Source: Parvibaculum sp040216885
GTDB lineage: Bacteria; Pseudomonadota; Alphaproteobacteria; Parvibaculales; Parvibaculaceae
Direction of reading: 5' to 3'
Assembly: GCA_040216885.1 (NCBI GenBank)
Contig: JAVJOG010000021.1
Coordinates: 58,110-122,109, forward strand
Length of the DNA stretch: 64,000 nucleotides
How positions within the stretch are numbered: position 1 is the first letter of the stretch; each line of letters starts with the position of its first letter. The position numbers and the translations under genes were made by a program. Under the pieces are notes generated by a model, which was not told where the DNA came from, made no database searches, and saw nothing but the letters and a program-made list of their open reading frames with translations. Shown in pieces: positions 35,278-46,541 of the stretch.

Positions 35278-36672
35278 TCATGCCGGGATGTCGAGCCGGT
35301 TGGCGGCGGCGACGCCGAGCGACTTCAGCTTGCGGTGCAAGGCCGAACGCTCCATGCCGATGAACGCCGCCGTGCGCGAAATGTTGCCGCCGAAGCGGCT
35401 GATTTGCGCAATGAGATATTCACGCTCGAATGTTTCGCGCGCCTCACGCAGGGGCAAGGCCATGATGTGTTCACCGCCGGTACCGTTGACCGTCATCTGC
35501 GCCGAAGCGCCGACCTCGGCCGGCAGCATGTCGGCAGTGACGACCGCGTTCGGATCGCCCGAGGTCAGGATCAGCAGGCGTTCGACGTTGTTGCGAAGCT
35601 GACGGACGTTTCCCGGCCAGTCGTGGGCCTGAAGAGCGGCCAGGGCATCTTCCGATATACGACGCGGCGGCAAACCGGTGGCGTTCGAAATCTGTCCCAT
35701 GAAATACTCGACCAGCAGGGGAATGTCCTCGCGCCGCGACGATAACGGGGGCACCGCGATGGGCACGACGTTGAGCCGGTGAAAGAGATCCTCGCGCAGC
35801 CGGCCCTTGGCGATTTCCTCCACCAGGTCGCGGCTCGACGAGGAAACCACGCGTACGTCGACCTTGACCTTCGGGCCACCGCCGACGCGCTCGAAGGTCT
35901 GGTCGACCAACACGCGCAGAATCTTGCTTTGCGTCTCGATCGGCATCTCGGCGACTTCATCGTGGAACAGCGTGCCGCCATGCGCCTGTTCGAACACACC
36001 GACCTTGCGCGGGCCGGCGGCACTTTCCTCGGTGCCAAAAAGTTCGATTTCCATGCGCTCGGGCGCCATGGTGGCCGTGTTGATCGCGACAAAGGCGTTT
36101 GCCGAACGGCGCGAGCGCGCATGCAGCAGGCGCGCCACGACTTCCTTGCCGGAACCCGACGGGCCCGTGATCAGGACGCGGCTTCCGGTCGGCGCCACCT
36201 TGTCGATGGTCTGACGCACCTGCGCCATGGCCGGCGAGAATCCGATCAGCGTCGTGTCGTCGCCGGCACGGGCGCGCAGCTCGCTGTTTTCGCGGCGCAG
36301 ACGGAAAGCCTCCAGCGCGCGGCGCACAATCAGGATCAGCCTGTCGGCCTTGAACGGTTTTTCGATGAAGTCATAAGCACCCTTCTTGATCGCGGACACC
36401 GCCGTTTCGATGTTGCCGTGACCGCTGATGATGACCACCGGCAGGTCGGGGTGGCGCTCGCGAATGATGTCGAGAAGTTCGAGCCCGTCGAGCTTGCTGC
36501 CTTGCAGCCAGATGTCGAGAATGACCAGCCCGGGGCGGCGCGCCTCGATGGCCGCCAGGGCACGATCGCTGTCGGCGGCACTGCGTGTGTCGTAGCCTTC
36601 GTCACTCAGAATTCCCGCGACCAGATCGCGGATGTCGCCTTCGTCGTCGACAATCAGAATATCAGACGCCAT
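35278..36672 (-). CDS. ntrX: Nitrogen-assimilation response regulator NtrX
   Basis: 464 residues: receiver domain (acidic pocket DD at 9-10, phospho-acceptor Asp 53), AAA+ domain with Walker A GPSGSGKE, and a C-terminal Fis-type HTH (GGNISRTAAFIGMERSALHRKLK). Where sigma-54 activators have GAFTGA, this protein reads SAAGPRKVG, so it should not open sigma-54 promoters in the standard way, a known NtrX feature. Partner of NtrY, whose stop it overlaps by 11 bases. Confidence 0.95.
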   Translation of the reverse strand: MASDILIVDDEGDIRDLVAGILSDEGYDTRSAADSDRALAAIEARRPGLVILDIWLQGSKLDGLELLDIIRERHPDLPVVIISGHGNIETAVSAIKKGAYDFIEKPFKADRLILIVRRALEAFRLRRENSELRARAGDDTTLIGFSPAMAQVRQTIDKVAPTGSRVLITGPSGSGKEVVARLLHARSRRSANAFVAINTATMAPERMEIELFGTEESAAGPRKVGVFEQAHGGTLFHDEVAEMPIETQSKILRVLVDQTFERVGGGPKVKVDVRVVSSSSRDLVEEIAKGRLREDLFHRLNVVPIAVPPLSSRREDIPLLVEYFMGQISNATGLPPRRISEDALAALQAHDWPGNVRQLRNNVERLLILTSGDPNAVVTADMLPAEVGASAQMTVNGTGGEHIMALPLREARETFEREYLIAQISRFGGNISRTAAFIGMERSALHRKLKSLGVAAANRLDIPA

Positions 36673-38941
36673 TTACAGCCTCTTTCGCTTCACTCACAGC
36701 GGTGACGTGGCGCGGAAAAACCAATCGCACGCGCGCTCCCGTATCCCAATCCTCGTTTCGCGGTGCATCCTCGAGGATCAACTGTCCGCCATGCTCTTCC
36801 ATAACCTTGTTGACGATCGCAAGGCCGAGCCCCGTACCCTTGGTGCGGGTCGTCATGTACGGCTCGGTGAGGCGCGTCCGGTCGGTCTCGGGCAGGCCGC
36901 AACCGGAGTCGGTGGCCACAATCTCGGCCCGGTCGTCGTCCGCCGTCAGCCGGACATGTATGCGACCGATCTTTGCGCCGTCAGCCGGCGCCGGGCGGCG
37001 ATCTTCGTCCTCGTCATCATTACCGCGAATTGCCTCGGCGGCATTTTTCAAGACATTGGTCAGGGCCTGGCTGACCAGCCGCCCATCGCATTCGACGACG
37101 ACCGCATCGTCCGGCATGTCGAGACGATACTCGATATCGGGATGCCCGACGCGCTGGAGAAAAACCGACTGACGCAAAACCTCGCCGAGATCGACGGGCT
37201 TCATCGCCGCCACCGGCATGCGCGCGAAAGACGAGAACTCGTCGACCATGCGGCCGATATCGTTGACCTGGCGGATAATCGTCGCCGTACACTGCTCGAA
37301 GACTTCGGGATCCGACTTTATTTCCTTGCCGTATTTGCGGCGCAGGCGCTCGGCCGAGAGCTGGATCGGCGTCAGCGGGTTCTTGATTTCATGGGCAATG
37401 CGGCGCGCCACATCCGCCCAGGCGGATGTGCGCTGAGCGCGCACAAGTTCCGTGATGTCGTCGAATGTCAGGACAAAGCCGCCCTGCCCCGCATCCGTCA
37501 CCTCGCGTGTGATGCGCAAATTAAGCGTCCGGTCCTGCCCTTCGCGGAAGATCGTGATTTGCGCCTGTGCGCGACGCTCGGGATGCGCGCGCGCATCGGA
37601 GACTGCGGCCGCCATTTCGGGGACCGCTGTCATGATGTCGCGGCCGATCATGCCGGCTTCCGGCCGGCCGAAGAAATTCAAGGCCGCGCGGTTTGCGTGG
37701 CCGATGCGGCCTTCATTGTCGAGACCCAGCACACCGGCGCTAACGCCGGAAAGCACCGCTTCTGTGAACTGCCGCCGTTCATCGAGCTGGTGGTTCGCGG
37801 CAACCAGATCGTTGCGCTGGCTTTCGAGCTGGCCTGTCATCCGGTTGAAGGCGCTGGTCAGCATGTCGAGCTCGTCGCCCGTTTGGCCGACATTGACGCG
37901 CGCGCGCAGGTCGCCCGCACTGACGCGCTCGGCGGCACGCACAAGCTCGGAAATCGGATCGACGATGCGGTTTGCCGCCCAGAGACCAAGCCATATCGCC
38001 GCCAGCAGCATGATCAGCGCGAATATCACGTAGATCAGCGCGAAGGTCACCTGGAACTGGATGCGCCGGCTTTCAAGACTCTCGTATTCATCGACAGCGG
38101 CTCGCGTTTCGGCGAGATGGTCAAGTACACGCGCATCGACCAGGCGCGCGATATAGAGATAGGTATCGTCGAGCGTCGGGATCGACACCAGCGCTCTCAC
38201 CTGGCTGCGGTCCTCGACCGTGAAGAGCGCCGCCTCGCCTTTCCCGGCCGCCTCGAACTGTTCATCCGGCGGCATGCCGAGTTCGACGCTCGCGCGGGCC
38301 CTGGTCACGATGCGGCCGTCGGAATTGATCAGGTAAGCGCCGTTAAGCGCGCGTAAATGCATCTGATCGGAAACAAGCTGAAAAAAGAGGCCGGGGTTCG
38401 TGGACATCAGCGTTGAATTGCGATTGATATCGTTGGCCATCGCAAGCGCGTCGCCGCGCAGAACATGGTGATGCTCGTTGAGATAAGCCTCGGCGACCAT
38501 TTCGGCGTTGGAAATGATCAGTTGAACGCGCTCGCTGAACCAGGTGTCAAGGCCGCGATTCAACGTCATTGCCGCAAAGGCCGCCACGATGATCGCCGGC
38601 ATCACCGCGACGACGCTGAACATGGTAACGAGACGGGCGTGAAGCTTGGCGCCCGTCGTGCCGCTGACACGCGCCATGATCAGGCGAATGACGCGCCAGC
38701 AAATCAGTCCGAAGAGCACCAGGACGATGGTGAGATTGGCCAACAGCAGCGAGATCAGAACGGCGCGCGTCGGCGCAAAAGGCGTCAGGCCGGTCAGCAG
38801 CATGTAAGTGAACGAGCCGAGCAGAACGGCCGCGACGACCAGGCCCACGGACACGCCGGCCGAAAAGCCCCGACGGCCTGTCAGCTGCCAAAATCGGCCT
38901 TCCCACCTTGCCGACCTGTCGATCCGGTCCGTCGTCGCCAT
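36662..38941 (-). CDS. ntrY: Membrane sensor histidine kinase NtrY
   Basis: 759 residues. Membrane segments at about 25-100 (GVSVGLVVAAVLLGSFTYML and following) and near 300 enclose a periplasmic sensor region. A HAMP (IVDPISELVRAAERVSAGDL), a PAS (LSGVSAGVLGLDNEGRIGHAN), HisKA with HEIKNPLTPIQLSAERL and an HATPase_c (NVLKNAAEAI, DSGCGLP, GTGLGLAIV) follow. It phosphorylates NtrX in response to nitrogen or redox state. The start 38941 removes a 17-residue unlike extension. Confidence 0.95.
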   Translation of the reverse strand: MATTDRIDRSARWEGRFWQLTGRRGFSAGVSVGLVVAAVLLGSFTYMLLTGLTPFAPTRAVLISLLLANLTIVLVLFGLICWRVIRLIMARVSGTTGAKLHARLVTMFSVVAVMPAIIVAAFAAMTLNRGLDTWFSERVQLIISNAEMVAEAYLNEHHHVLRGDALAMANDINRNSTLMSTNPGLFFQLVSDQMHLRALNGAYLINSDGRIVTRARASVELGMPPDEQFEAAGKGEAALFTVEDRSQVRALVSIPTLDDTYLYIARLVDARVLDHLAETRAAVDEYESLESRRIQFQVTFALIYVIFALIMLLAAIWLGLWAANRIVDPISELVRAAERVSAGDLRARVNVGQTGDELDMLTSAFNRMTGQLESQRNDLVAANHQLDERRQFTEAVLSGVSAGVLGLDNEGRIGHANRAALNFFGRPEAGMIGRDIMTAVPEMAAAVSDARAHPERRAQAQITIFREGQDRTLNLRITREVTDAGQGGFVLTFDDITELVRAQRTSAWADVARRIAHEIKNPLTPIQLSAERLRRKYGKEIKSDPEVFEQCTATIIRQVNDIGRMVDEFSSFARMPVAAMKPVDLGEVLRQSVFLQRVGHPDIEYRLDMPDDAVVVECDGRLVSQALTNVLKNAAEAIRGNDDEDEDRRPAPADGAKIGRIHVRLTADDDRAEIVATDSGCGLPETDRTRLTEPYMTTRTKGTGLGLAIVNKVMEEHGGQLILEDAPRNEDWDTGARVRLVFPRHVTAVSEAKEAVNGV

Positions 38942-39144
38942 GTTGTTTCCCGCGCGGGGTTCAACGCGAGACCATCGGGCCCCGCGCGGCATCGTTCCGG
39001 CAGCGGACTTGCACCGCGTTGCACCCGGATATGTGCCTATTCCGCCACGCTCCCTTGCGGCAGGGCGACATTCTGTATCGGCAGGCGATACCGATCAACA
39101 ACAATGTTGCTGGATTGTGACACTTCCGTATCGGGCCACCGCGG

Positions 39145-40587
<1,443 letters not shown>

Positions 40588-40600
40588 CTCTGTTCTCCTG

Positions 40601-41731
40601 TCAGTGCGGCAAATCGCCGTCGGCGACGGTTGCGCCGGTATGCATGGGCAACAAGACGCGGAAGACCGTGCCGCGCGGCAGGCTTTCGCATTCGATGATC
40701 CCGCCGTGATCGCCGATGATCTTGGCGACCAGTGCGAGGCCGAGACCGGTGCCGGAAGATTTGGTGGTCACGAAGGGATCGAAAAGATGTTCCATGATGT
40801 CGAGCGGCACGCCGGGGCCGTCGTCGATCACGCAGATTTCGAGCGGCAGGCTGACGCGGTCGCGGCTGCCGGGCATCGAGAGGCGAACGCCGGGCCGGTA
40901 GGCCGTCGTCAGGACGATTTCCCCTTCGGGCTTGCCAATCGCCTCGGCGGCATTCTTGACCAGATTGAGAAAGACCTGGATCAACTGGTCCTTGTCGCCC
41001 AATACCGGCGGCAGCGAGGGGTCGTATTCCTCGACGATGCGGATGCCGCTCGCAAAGCCCGTCGCCGCGAGCTGCTTCACATGACCGAGCACCAGATGAA
41101 TATTGACCGGTTCGCGCGGCACCGGACGTTCGTCGGAGAAGACCTCCATGCGATCGACCAGTTTGCAGATGCGGTCGGTCTCCTCGCAGATCAACCGCGT
41201 CAGCGTCTTGTCTTCGGTCGAGGCCGCCAGCTCCAGCAACTGCGCCGCGCCGCGAATGCCCGACAGCGGGTTCTTGATTTCATGTGCGAGGATCGCCGCC
41301 ATGCCGGTGACGGAACGCGCGGCACCACGATGGGTCAGTTGGCGATCCATCTTGTGCGCCATGGTGCGGACCTGGAGCAGCAACAGCACATGGCCCGGCA
41401 ATTCGGCGAGCGGCGTTACCTGAATATCGACCTGGCGGTCGCCCATGCGCGGCGTGCCGATCTCGACGCCATATTCGTTGACAGAGACGCCGCGTTCGAA
41501 CACCTGGTCGATCAGCGCCAATACGGGACTGCCGAAGGCGACGACTTCGCTCAGCGGATGTCCGACCAGCATGGCGGAGCTCGCCGCGAAGAATTCCTCG
41601 GTGCTGTCGTTGACATATTGGATCCGGCCATCGCGATCGACGAGGATTACCGGGTGCGGGATCGACTTCAGAATGACGGTCGCTTCGGGCGGCGCGCCGG
41701 CCGGAAGAGATTGCGCGGCTTGAGACATCAT
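40601..41731 (-). CDS. ntrB: Nitrogen regulation histidine kinase NtrB
   Basis: 376 residues, soluble. A PAS domain (ILKSIPHPVILVDRDGRIQYVNDSTEEFF) is followed by HisKA with ILAHEIKNPLSGIRGAAQLLE and HATPase_c with NLVKNAAEAI, DDGPGVP and GTGLGLALV. It is controlled by PII in known systems and phosphorylates NtrC. Tandem ATGs at 41731 and 41728 overlap the dusB stop; GGAGG lies five bases before the first. Confidence 0.95.
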   Translation of the reverse strand: MMSQAAQSLPAGAPPEATVILKSIPHPVILVDRDGRIQYVNDSTEEFFAASSAMLVGHPLSEVVAFGSPVLALIDQVFERGVSVNEYGVEIGTPRMGDRQVDIQVTPLAELPGHVLLLLQVRTMAHKMDRQLTHRGAARSVTGMAAILAHEIKNPLSGIRGAAQLLELAASTEDKTLTRLICEETDRICKLVDRMEVFSDERPVPREPVNIHLVLGHVKQLAATGFASGIRIVEEYDPSLPPVLGDKDQLIQVFLNLVKNAAEAIGKPEGEIVLTTAYRPGVRLSMPGSRDRVSLPLEICVIDDGPGVPLDIMEHLFDPFVTTKSSGTGLGLALVAKIIGDHGGIIECESLPRGTVFRVLLPMHTGATVADGDLPH

Positions 41732-42750
41732 GCAGCCTCCCTCGACGCGGGGACGGGTTCGCGCCGCGCCGCCTCGCCGTAAAATGCATCAAGCGCCGCA
41801 AGCACGTCGTTGGTGTCGTTCATGCGAACGACGGCGCGCCGGGCGGCCAGTGCTTCCTCCGGGAACCGCCGCGAGGCTTCATCGAGATACCAGACGATAT
41901 GTTTGCGGGCGACGCGCAATCCCAATGCCACACCGTAGTGATCGAGCATGTCGCGATAATGTCCGGTCACGGTCTCGCGCTGCGCGTCCCATGACGGCGA
42001 CGCGAGCTTGCTGCCGGTCTTCAGGTAGTGCGCGACCTGCGCGGGAAACCACGGACGCCCTTGCGCGCCGCGCCCGATCATCACACCGTCCGCGCCCGAA
42101 GCGGCGAGGATCGCGGCCGCGTCCTCCTCGCTCAGAATGTCGCCATTGGCAATGACGGGGATCGAGACGGCGTTTTTGACCTCGGCGATGAAGCCCCAAT
42201 CGGCGCGCCCCTTGTAAAACTGGCAGCGGGTGCGGCCATGCACCGTCACCATGCGAATACCCGCGGCCTCGGCGCGGGCCGCGAGCTCCGGCGCGTTGCG
42301 CGTCGCGTCGTCCCAGCCGGTGCGCATCTTCAGCGTGACCGGCACAGGCGCGGCACCGACGGTCGCCTCGATCAGACGCTCGGCATGGTCGAGGTCGCGC
42401 ATCAGCGCCGAGCCCGACAGGCCGGTCGTCACCTGCTTGGCGGGACAACCCATGTTTATGTCGATGATATCCGCGCCGGCGGCGGCGGCGAGCTTCGCCC
42501 CCTCGGCCATCCAGTGGGCCTCGCGACCCGCCAACTGAATTGCCAACGGCTCGACCTCGCCCGCCCCCGCCGCCCGGCGCACGACATCGGGCCGCTCGCG
42601 AACCAGCGCGTCGCTCGCCACCATTTCTGAGACAACGAGCCCGGCGCCCAGCCTGTGGGCCACCCGGCGAAACGGCAGATCGGTGACGCCAGCCATGGGG
42701 GCCAGCAGGACAGGGTTTGCCAGCGTGTGCTTGCCGATAGCTATGGTCAA
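41728..42750 (-). CDS. dusB: tRNA-dihydrouridine synthase DusB (NifR3)
   Basis: 340 residues, FMN TIM barrel. VLLAPMAGVTDLPFRRVAHRLGAGLVVSEMVAS, DINMGCPAKQVT (catalytic Cys), VTVHGRTRCQFYKGRADW and GDILSEEDAA mark Dus. It reduces uridine in tRNA D-loops. In alphaproteobacteria it heads the ntrBC operon under the name nifR3. Start is TTG at 42750 with no clear ribosome site; the conserved N-terminus begins here, so a leaderless or weak start is possible. Confidence 0.94.
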   Translation of the reverse strand: MTIAIGKHTLANPVLLAPMAGVTDLPFRRVAHRLGAGLVVSEMVASDALVRERPDVVRRAAGAGEVEPLAIQLAGREAHWMAEGAKLAAAAGADIIDINMGCPAKQVTTGLSGSALMRDLDHAERLIEATVGAAPVPVTLKMRTGWDDATRNAPELAARAEAAGIRMVTVHGRTRCQFYKGRADWGFIAEVKNAVSIPVIANGDILSEEDAAAILAASGADGVMIGRGAQGRPWFPAQVAHYLKTGSKLASPSWDAQRETVTGHYRDMLDHYGVALGLRVARKHIVWYLDEASRRFPEEALAARRAVVRMNDTNDVLAALDAFYGEAARREPVPASREAA

Positions 42751-42878
42751 ACTTTAGGCACCAATGGAAGTTGCACAAATTTTGTCCAAATTAGCGCCTG
42801 CACAATGTTTCGGCAAGGCAAATCGGCAACCGGCAAATCCGCTTGCGAAAGGCCCGTGGGGGTGCGAAACGAGCGGAT

Positions 42879-44027
42879 ATGAACGTCGTCGCTCTTATTG
42901 TGGCGGCCGGCCGCGGCAGCCGCGCCGGACCGGGCGCGCCGAAACAATACCGCGAACTGGGCGGCGTGCCGGTGCTGCGCCGGACGCTGGCCGCCTTTGC
43001 CGCCCATCCCGGCATCGACGGCATTCTGACCGTCGTTCATGGGGACGACCGCGTCGAATACGAGGCCGCCGCGGCGGGCCTGCCGAAACTGCAGCCGCCC
43101 TGCCTCGGCGGCGCGACGCGGCAGGCCTCCGTGCTGGCTGGACTCGAGGCGCTGGCCGCGCGGGCACCGGCCATCGTGCTGATCCATGACGGCGCGCGTC
43201 CCTTTGTTTCCGCGAGGCTGATCTCGGACTGTATCGAAGCGCTTGCAACGCATCGCGGGGTTCTCGTCGCGCTGCCGGTCACCGACACGCTTCGGCGCTC
43301 CGTGGACGGGCAAGCGGGCCCGACGGTGCCGCGCGACGCGCTCTGGCGCGCGCAGACGCCGCAGGGGTTTCGTTTCGACGTAATTCTGGACGCACACCGG
43401 CGCATGGCAGACCATGCGTTTACGGACGATGTCGAAGTGGCAACGGCGGCGGGGGTCGATGTGGCGATGATCGAGGGCGACGACGACAATATCAAGATCA
43501 CGGACGCCGCCGACATGGCGCGTGGACTACGCATTCTGACGCGCGGCGGCGAGGCGCGTACCGGCACCGGATTCGACGTGCACAAGTTCGGTCCCGGCGA
43601 CCATGTCTGGCTTTGCGGCGTACGGGTTTCGCATACCGCCGGTCTCATCGGCCATTCGGACGCCGATGTCGGGTTGCATGCGCTGACCGACGCCATACTG
43701 GGCGCTATCGGCGCGGGCGACATCGGCAAGCATTTCCCGCCCGAGGACATGAAGTGGGAGGGAGCTGCCTCCGACATCTTCCTCGCTCATGCCGGAAACC
43801 TCGCGACACGAGCCGGGGCGCGAATTTCAAATCTCGATGTGACGCTGATCTGCGAACGGCCCAAGATCGGGCCGCATACCGAAGCCATGCGCGACCGGGT
43901 GGCGGAAATTCTCGGGCTCGAGCGGGAGCGCGTCAGCGTCAAGGCGACGACGAGCGAAGGCCTCGGCTTCACGGGCCGCGGCGAGGGCATCGCGGCACAG
44001 GCCGTCGCAACGCTGATATTCGGATGA
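42879..44027 (+). CDS. ispDF: Bifunctional IspD/IspF enzyme
   Basis: 382 residues, a fusion. Residues 1-225 are IspD (ALIVAAGRGSRAGPGAPKQYRELGG; IHDGARPFVS; TDTLRRS): MEP cytidylyltransferase. Residues 226-382 are IspF (GTGFDVHKFGPGDHVWLCG; HSDADVGLHALTDAILGAIGAGDIGKHFP): MEcPP synthase. They catalyse non-consecutive steps of the methylerythritol phosphate route to isoprenoids. The fusion is common in alphaproteobacteria. It overlaps pgpA by ATGA and diverges from dusB. Confidence 0.96.
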   Translation: MNVVALIVAAGRGSRAGPGAPKQYRELGGVPVLRRTLAAFAAHPGIDGILTVVHGDDRVEYEAAAAGLPKLQPPCLGGATRQASVLAGLEALAARAPAIVLIHDGARPFVSARLISDCIEALATHRGVLVALPVTDTLRRSVDGQAGPTVPRDALWRAQTPQGFRFDVILDAHRRMADHAFTDDVEVATAAGVDVAMIEGDDDNIKITDAADMARGLRILTRGGEARTGTGFDVHKFGPGDHVWLCGVRVSHTAGLIGHSDADVGLHALTDAILGAIGAGDIGKHFPPEDMKWEGAASDIFLAHAGNLATRAGARISNLDVTLICERPKIGPHTEAMRDRVAEILGLERERVSVKATTSEGLGFTGRGEGIAAQAVATLIFG

Positions 44028-44524
44028 GCCGCTTCACCCCCCTCCCCGCCGGCCTCGTCTTCCGTCATCCCGTGACGCTTGTCGCGACATGGTTCGGCGC
44101 CGGGCTGATCCGTCCGGCACCCGGCACATGGGGATCGCTGGCCGCCGTGCCTTTCGCCTTCATCATCGTCTATTTTCTCGGTGTACCGGCGCTTGCGCTT
44201 GCCGCACTCGCGGCTTTTGCCGCCGGCATATGGGCCTCGGCGCGATATTGCGCCGCGGGCGGAACCGAGGACGCATCCGAAATCGTGATCGACGAAGTGG
44301 CCGCAATGTGGCTGGTGCTTGCCGCGCTGCCGATGTCGCCGGTCAACTGGCTCGCCGGCTTTGTGCTGTTTCGTCTTTTCGACATCTGGAAGCCATGGCC
44401 GGTCGGCGCGGTCGAACGGCGCTTCAAGGGCGGGTTCGGCGTGATGGCCGACGACATCGTGGCCGCGGTCTATGCCGTGATCGCATTCATCCTTTGCGAC
44501 ATTCTGATCGGGATCGTCATATGA
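44024..44524 (+). CDS. pgpA: Phosphatidylglycerophosphatase A
   Basis: 166 residues, membrane protein with about four hydrophobic segments. WFGAGLIRPAPGTWGSLAAVP, EIVIDEVAAMWLVL, FRLFDIWKPWPV and GVMADDIVAAVYA are the PgpA signature. It removes phosphate from phosphatidylglycerol phosphate. Start ATGA overlaps the ispDF stop, and its stop overlaps the next start. Confidence 0.94.
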   Translation: MSRFTPLPAGLVFRHPVTLVATWFGAGLIRPAPGTWGSLAAVPFAFIIVYFLGVPALALAALAAFAAGIWASARYCAAGGTEDASEIVIDEVAAMWLVLAALPMSPVNWLAGFVLFRLFDIWKPWPVGAVERRFKGGFGVMADDIVAAVYAVIAFILCDILIGIVI

Positions 44525-45015
44525 GCATCTTTCCGCGCCGTCTCGTTCACCTGGCGGAATTGACGCTGGCCGACGCGCGCGAGGCGAAGCTGAAACTCGT
44601 GACCGCCGAATCGTGCACCGGCGGATTGATCGCAGGGTTGCTGACCGAGATCGCCGGATCGTCGGACGTGGTGGAGCGCGGTTTCGTCGTCTATTCAAAC
44701 GAAGCCAAGCGCGAGATGCTGGATGTGCCGGGCGACCTCATCGCCGATTTCGGCGCCGTGTCGGAACCCGTGGCGCGGGCGATGGCAGAAGGCGCGTTGC
44801 GGAACTCGCGCGCGCATGTTTCCGTGTCGGTGACGGGCGTCGCCGGGCCGGGCGGCGGCACGCCGATGAAGCCGGTCGGTCTGGTGCATTTCGGCGCGGC
44901 CCGGCAAGGCCGCAGCATCCTTCACGAGATGCAGCGCTTCGGCGATATCGGGCGCGAGGAAATCCGCATCAAGAGCATCGAAACGGCTCTCAATCTCGTG
45001 CGGCGGATGATGTGA
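44521..45015 (+). CDS. CinA C-terminal family nicotinamide-nucleotide amidase
   Basis: 164 residues, stand-alone CinA_C (PncC) domain. KLVTAESCTGGLIAGLLTEIAGSSDVVERGFVVYSNEAKREML, SVSVTGVAGPGGGTPMKPVGLVHFG are diagnostic, with the catalytic Ser in AESCTGG. It deamidates NMN to NaMN in NAD salvage. It overlaps pgpA by four bases, so it ends the ispDF-pgpA-pncC operon. The stop is six bases from the convergent RatA-like gene. Confidence 0.93.
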   Translation: MSIFPRRLVHLAELTLADAREAKLKLVTAESCTGGLIAGLLTEIAGSSDVVERGFVVYSNEAKREMLDVPGDLIADFGAVSEPVARAMAEGALRNSRAHVSVSVTGVAGPGGGTPMKPVGLVHFGAARQGRSILHEMQRFGDIGREEIRIKSIETALNLVRRMM

Positions 45016-45021
45016 AGGCCG

Positions 45022-45513
45022 CTAGTCCGCCAACGTAACGGGTGGACCGAAGGCCGGCGCGGCGCGCTGGCCATACAGTTCATCGGCGCGGTCGATGAAG
45101 GCCTGCATCAGGCGGCCGAACGCCTTGGCGAAGACCGTGTTCATCATCTTTTGCAGCATCTGGCTGCGGAACTCGAAATCGATGAAGAAGTGAATACGCG
45201 TGCCGCCATTTTCGAGCGGCTCGAACTGCCATTTGTTGTGAAGATGGCGGAACGGGCCTTCGACATAGGCAACGTCGATCAGGCGCGTCGTGCGGTCGAG
45301 GGTTACCTTGCTGGTGAAACGCTCGCGGAAGAGCTTGTAGGAAATTATCAGATCGGCAAGCAGCACTTCCCTGCCGTCGACAGTGTCGCGGCGGCGGATG
45401 CGCGCGCCGCCGCACCAGGGAAGAAATTCCGGATAGCGCTCGATGCCGGCGACAAGCGCAAACATGTCGTCAGCCGCGTAGGGAACATCGCGGGTTTGCT
45501 CGTGGGCGGGCAT
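45022..45513 (-). CDS. RatA/Coq10 family START-domain protein
   Basis: 163 residues. MFALVAGIERYPEFLPWCGGARI, FRERFTSKVTLDRTTRLIDVAYVEGPFRHLHNKWQFEP and GTRIHFFIDFEFRSQMLQKMM fit the COQ10/RatA group. Coq10 is a ubiquinone-binding lipid protein; RatA in E. coli has been reported to hinder 50S-30S joining. The ubiquinone role is likelier in an aerobic alphaproteobacterium. It follows lipA by six bases. Confidence 0.88.
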   Translation of the reverse strand: MPAHEQTRDVPYAADDMFALVAGIERYPEFLPWCGGARIRRRDTVDGREVLLADLIISYKLFRERFTSKVTLDRTTRLIDVAYVEGPFRHLHNKWQFEPLENGGTRIHFFIDFEFRSQMLQKMMNTVFAKAFGRLMQAFIDRADELYGQRAAPAFGPPVTLAD

Positions 45514-45519
45514 GGGGCT

Positions 45520-46485
45520 CTAGGTCCGCGGCTGCGCGGCATTGCGCGCGGCGCTCAGGCGGGCGAAGTCCTCGTCCGCGTGATAGGAGGAGCGCGTCAG
45601 CGGACTTGACGAGACCAGCAGGAAACCCTTGGTGCGGGCGATCGTTTCGTAGGATTTGAACTCGTCCGGCGTCACGAAGCGGTCGACCGCCGCGTGCTTG
45701 CGCGTCGGCTGCAGATACTGGCCGATGGTCAGGAAGTCGATATTGGCCGAGCGCATGTCGTCCATCACCTGCAACACTTCCTCGCGCGTTTCGCCGAGCC
45801 CGGCCATGATGCCGGACTTGGTGAAGATCGTCGGGTCGAGCTCCTTGACACGCTGGAGCAGGCGCAGCGAATGGAAATAACGCGCACCGGGACGGATGTT
45901 CAGATAGAGCCGCGGCACGGTTTCAAGATTATGGTTGAAGACGTCGGGACGCGCCGCCACGACCATTTCGAGCGCGCCATCCTTGCGCAGGAAGTCCGGA
46001 GTCAGGATTTCGACCGTGGTGCCGGGCGAACGGCGGCGGATCGCTTCGATCACCTCGACGAAATGGCGCGCGCCGCCATCGGCAAGATCGTCACGATCGA
46101 CGGATGTGATGACGACGTGACGCAAGCCGAGCTTCGCCACGGCATTGGCGACGTTCTCCGGCTCGTCCGCGTCGAGCGGTGCCGGCAATCCGGTCTTGAC
46201 GTTGCAGAAGGCGCAGGCGCGCGTACAGGTGTCGCCCATTATCATCATGGTGGCGTGCTTTTTGGTCCAGCACTCGCCGATATTCGGGCAACCGGCCTCC
46301 TCGCAGACGGTGACGAGATTGTTCTCCCGGACGATACGCCTGGTCTCGGTATAGACCGGCGAGCCCGGCGCCTTGACGCGTATCCACTCCGGCTTGCGCA
46401 GGATGGGCGTGTCGGGCCGATGGGCCTTCTCGGGATGGCGCGGCCGCGCTGCGGGCGCCTTCAACGTGTCGATGACGGTGACCAT
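45520..46485 (-). CDS. lipA: Lipoyl synthase
   Basis: 321 residues, radical SAM. The auxiliary cluster motif CEEAGCPNIGEC and the radical-SAM motif CTRACAFC are intact; DQYL-type residues are replaced by TIGQYLQPTRKHAAVDRFVTPDEF as in LipA, and RSSYHADED is the conserved C-terminal Ser motif. It inserts two sulfurs in octanoyl-lipoyl domains, the cofactor needed by the pdh genes nearby. Confidence 0.96.
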   Translation of the reverse strand: MVTVIDTLKAPAARPRHPEKAHRPDTPILRKPEWIRVKAPGSPVYTETRRIVRENNLVTVCEEAGCPNIGECWTKKHATMMIMGDTCTRACAFCNVKTGLPAPLDADEPENVANAVAKLGLRHVVITSVDRDDLADGGARHFVEVIEAIRRRSPGTTVEILTPDFLRKDGALEMVVAARPDVFNHNLETVPRLYLNIRPGARYFHSLRLLQRVKELDPTIFTKSGIMAGLGETREEVLQVMDDMRSANIDFLTIGQYLQPTRKHAAVDRFVTPDEFKSYETIARTKGFLLVSSSPLTRSSYHADEDFARLSAARNAAQPRT

Positions 46486-46541
46486 GACCTTGCTCTGGTG
46501 TTCCTGTCAGGACATGGATAGACGCTTGGCCCGATTCAAGC

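Noticed and set aside
42757..42775. Possible NtrC site upstream of dusB (TGCA...TGGTGC on the minus strand)
   Set aside because: Half-sites resemble the NtrC consensus TGCACCAnnnTGGTGCA, but the gap is two bases too long and one arm matches poorly.
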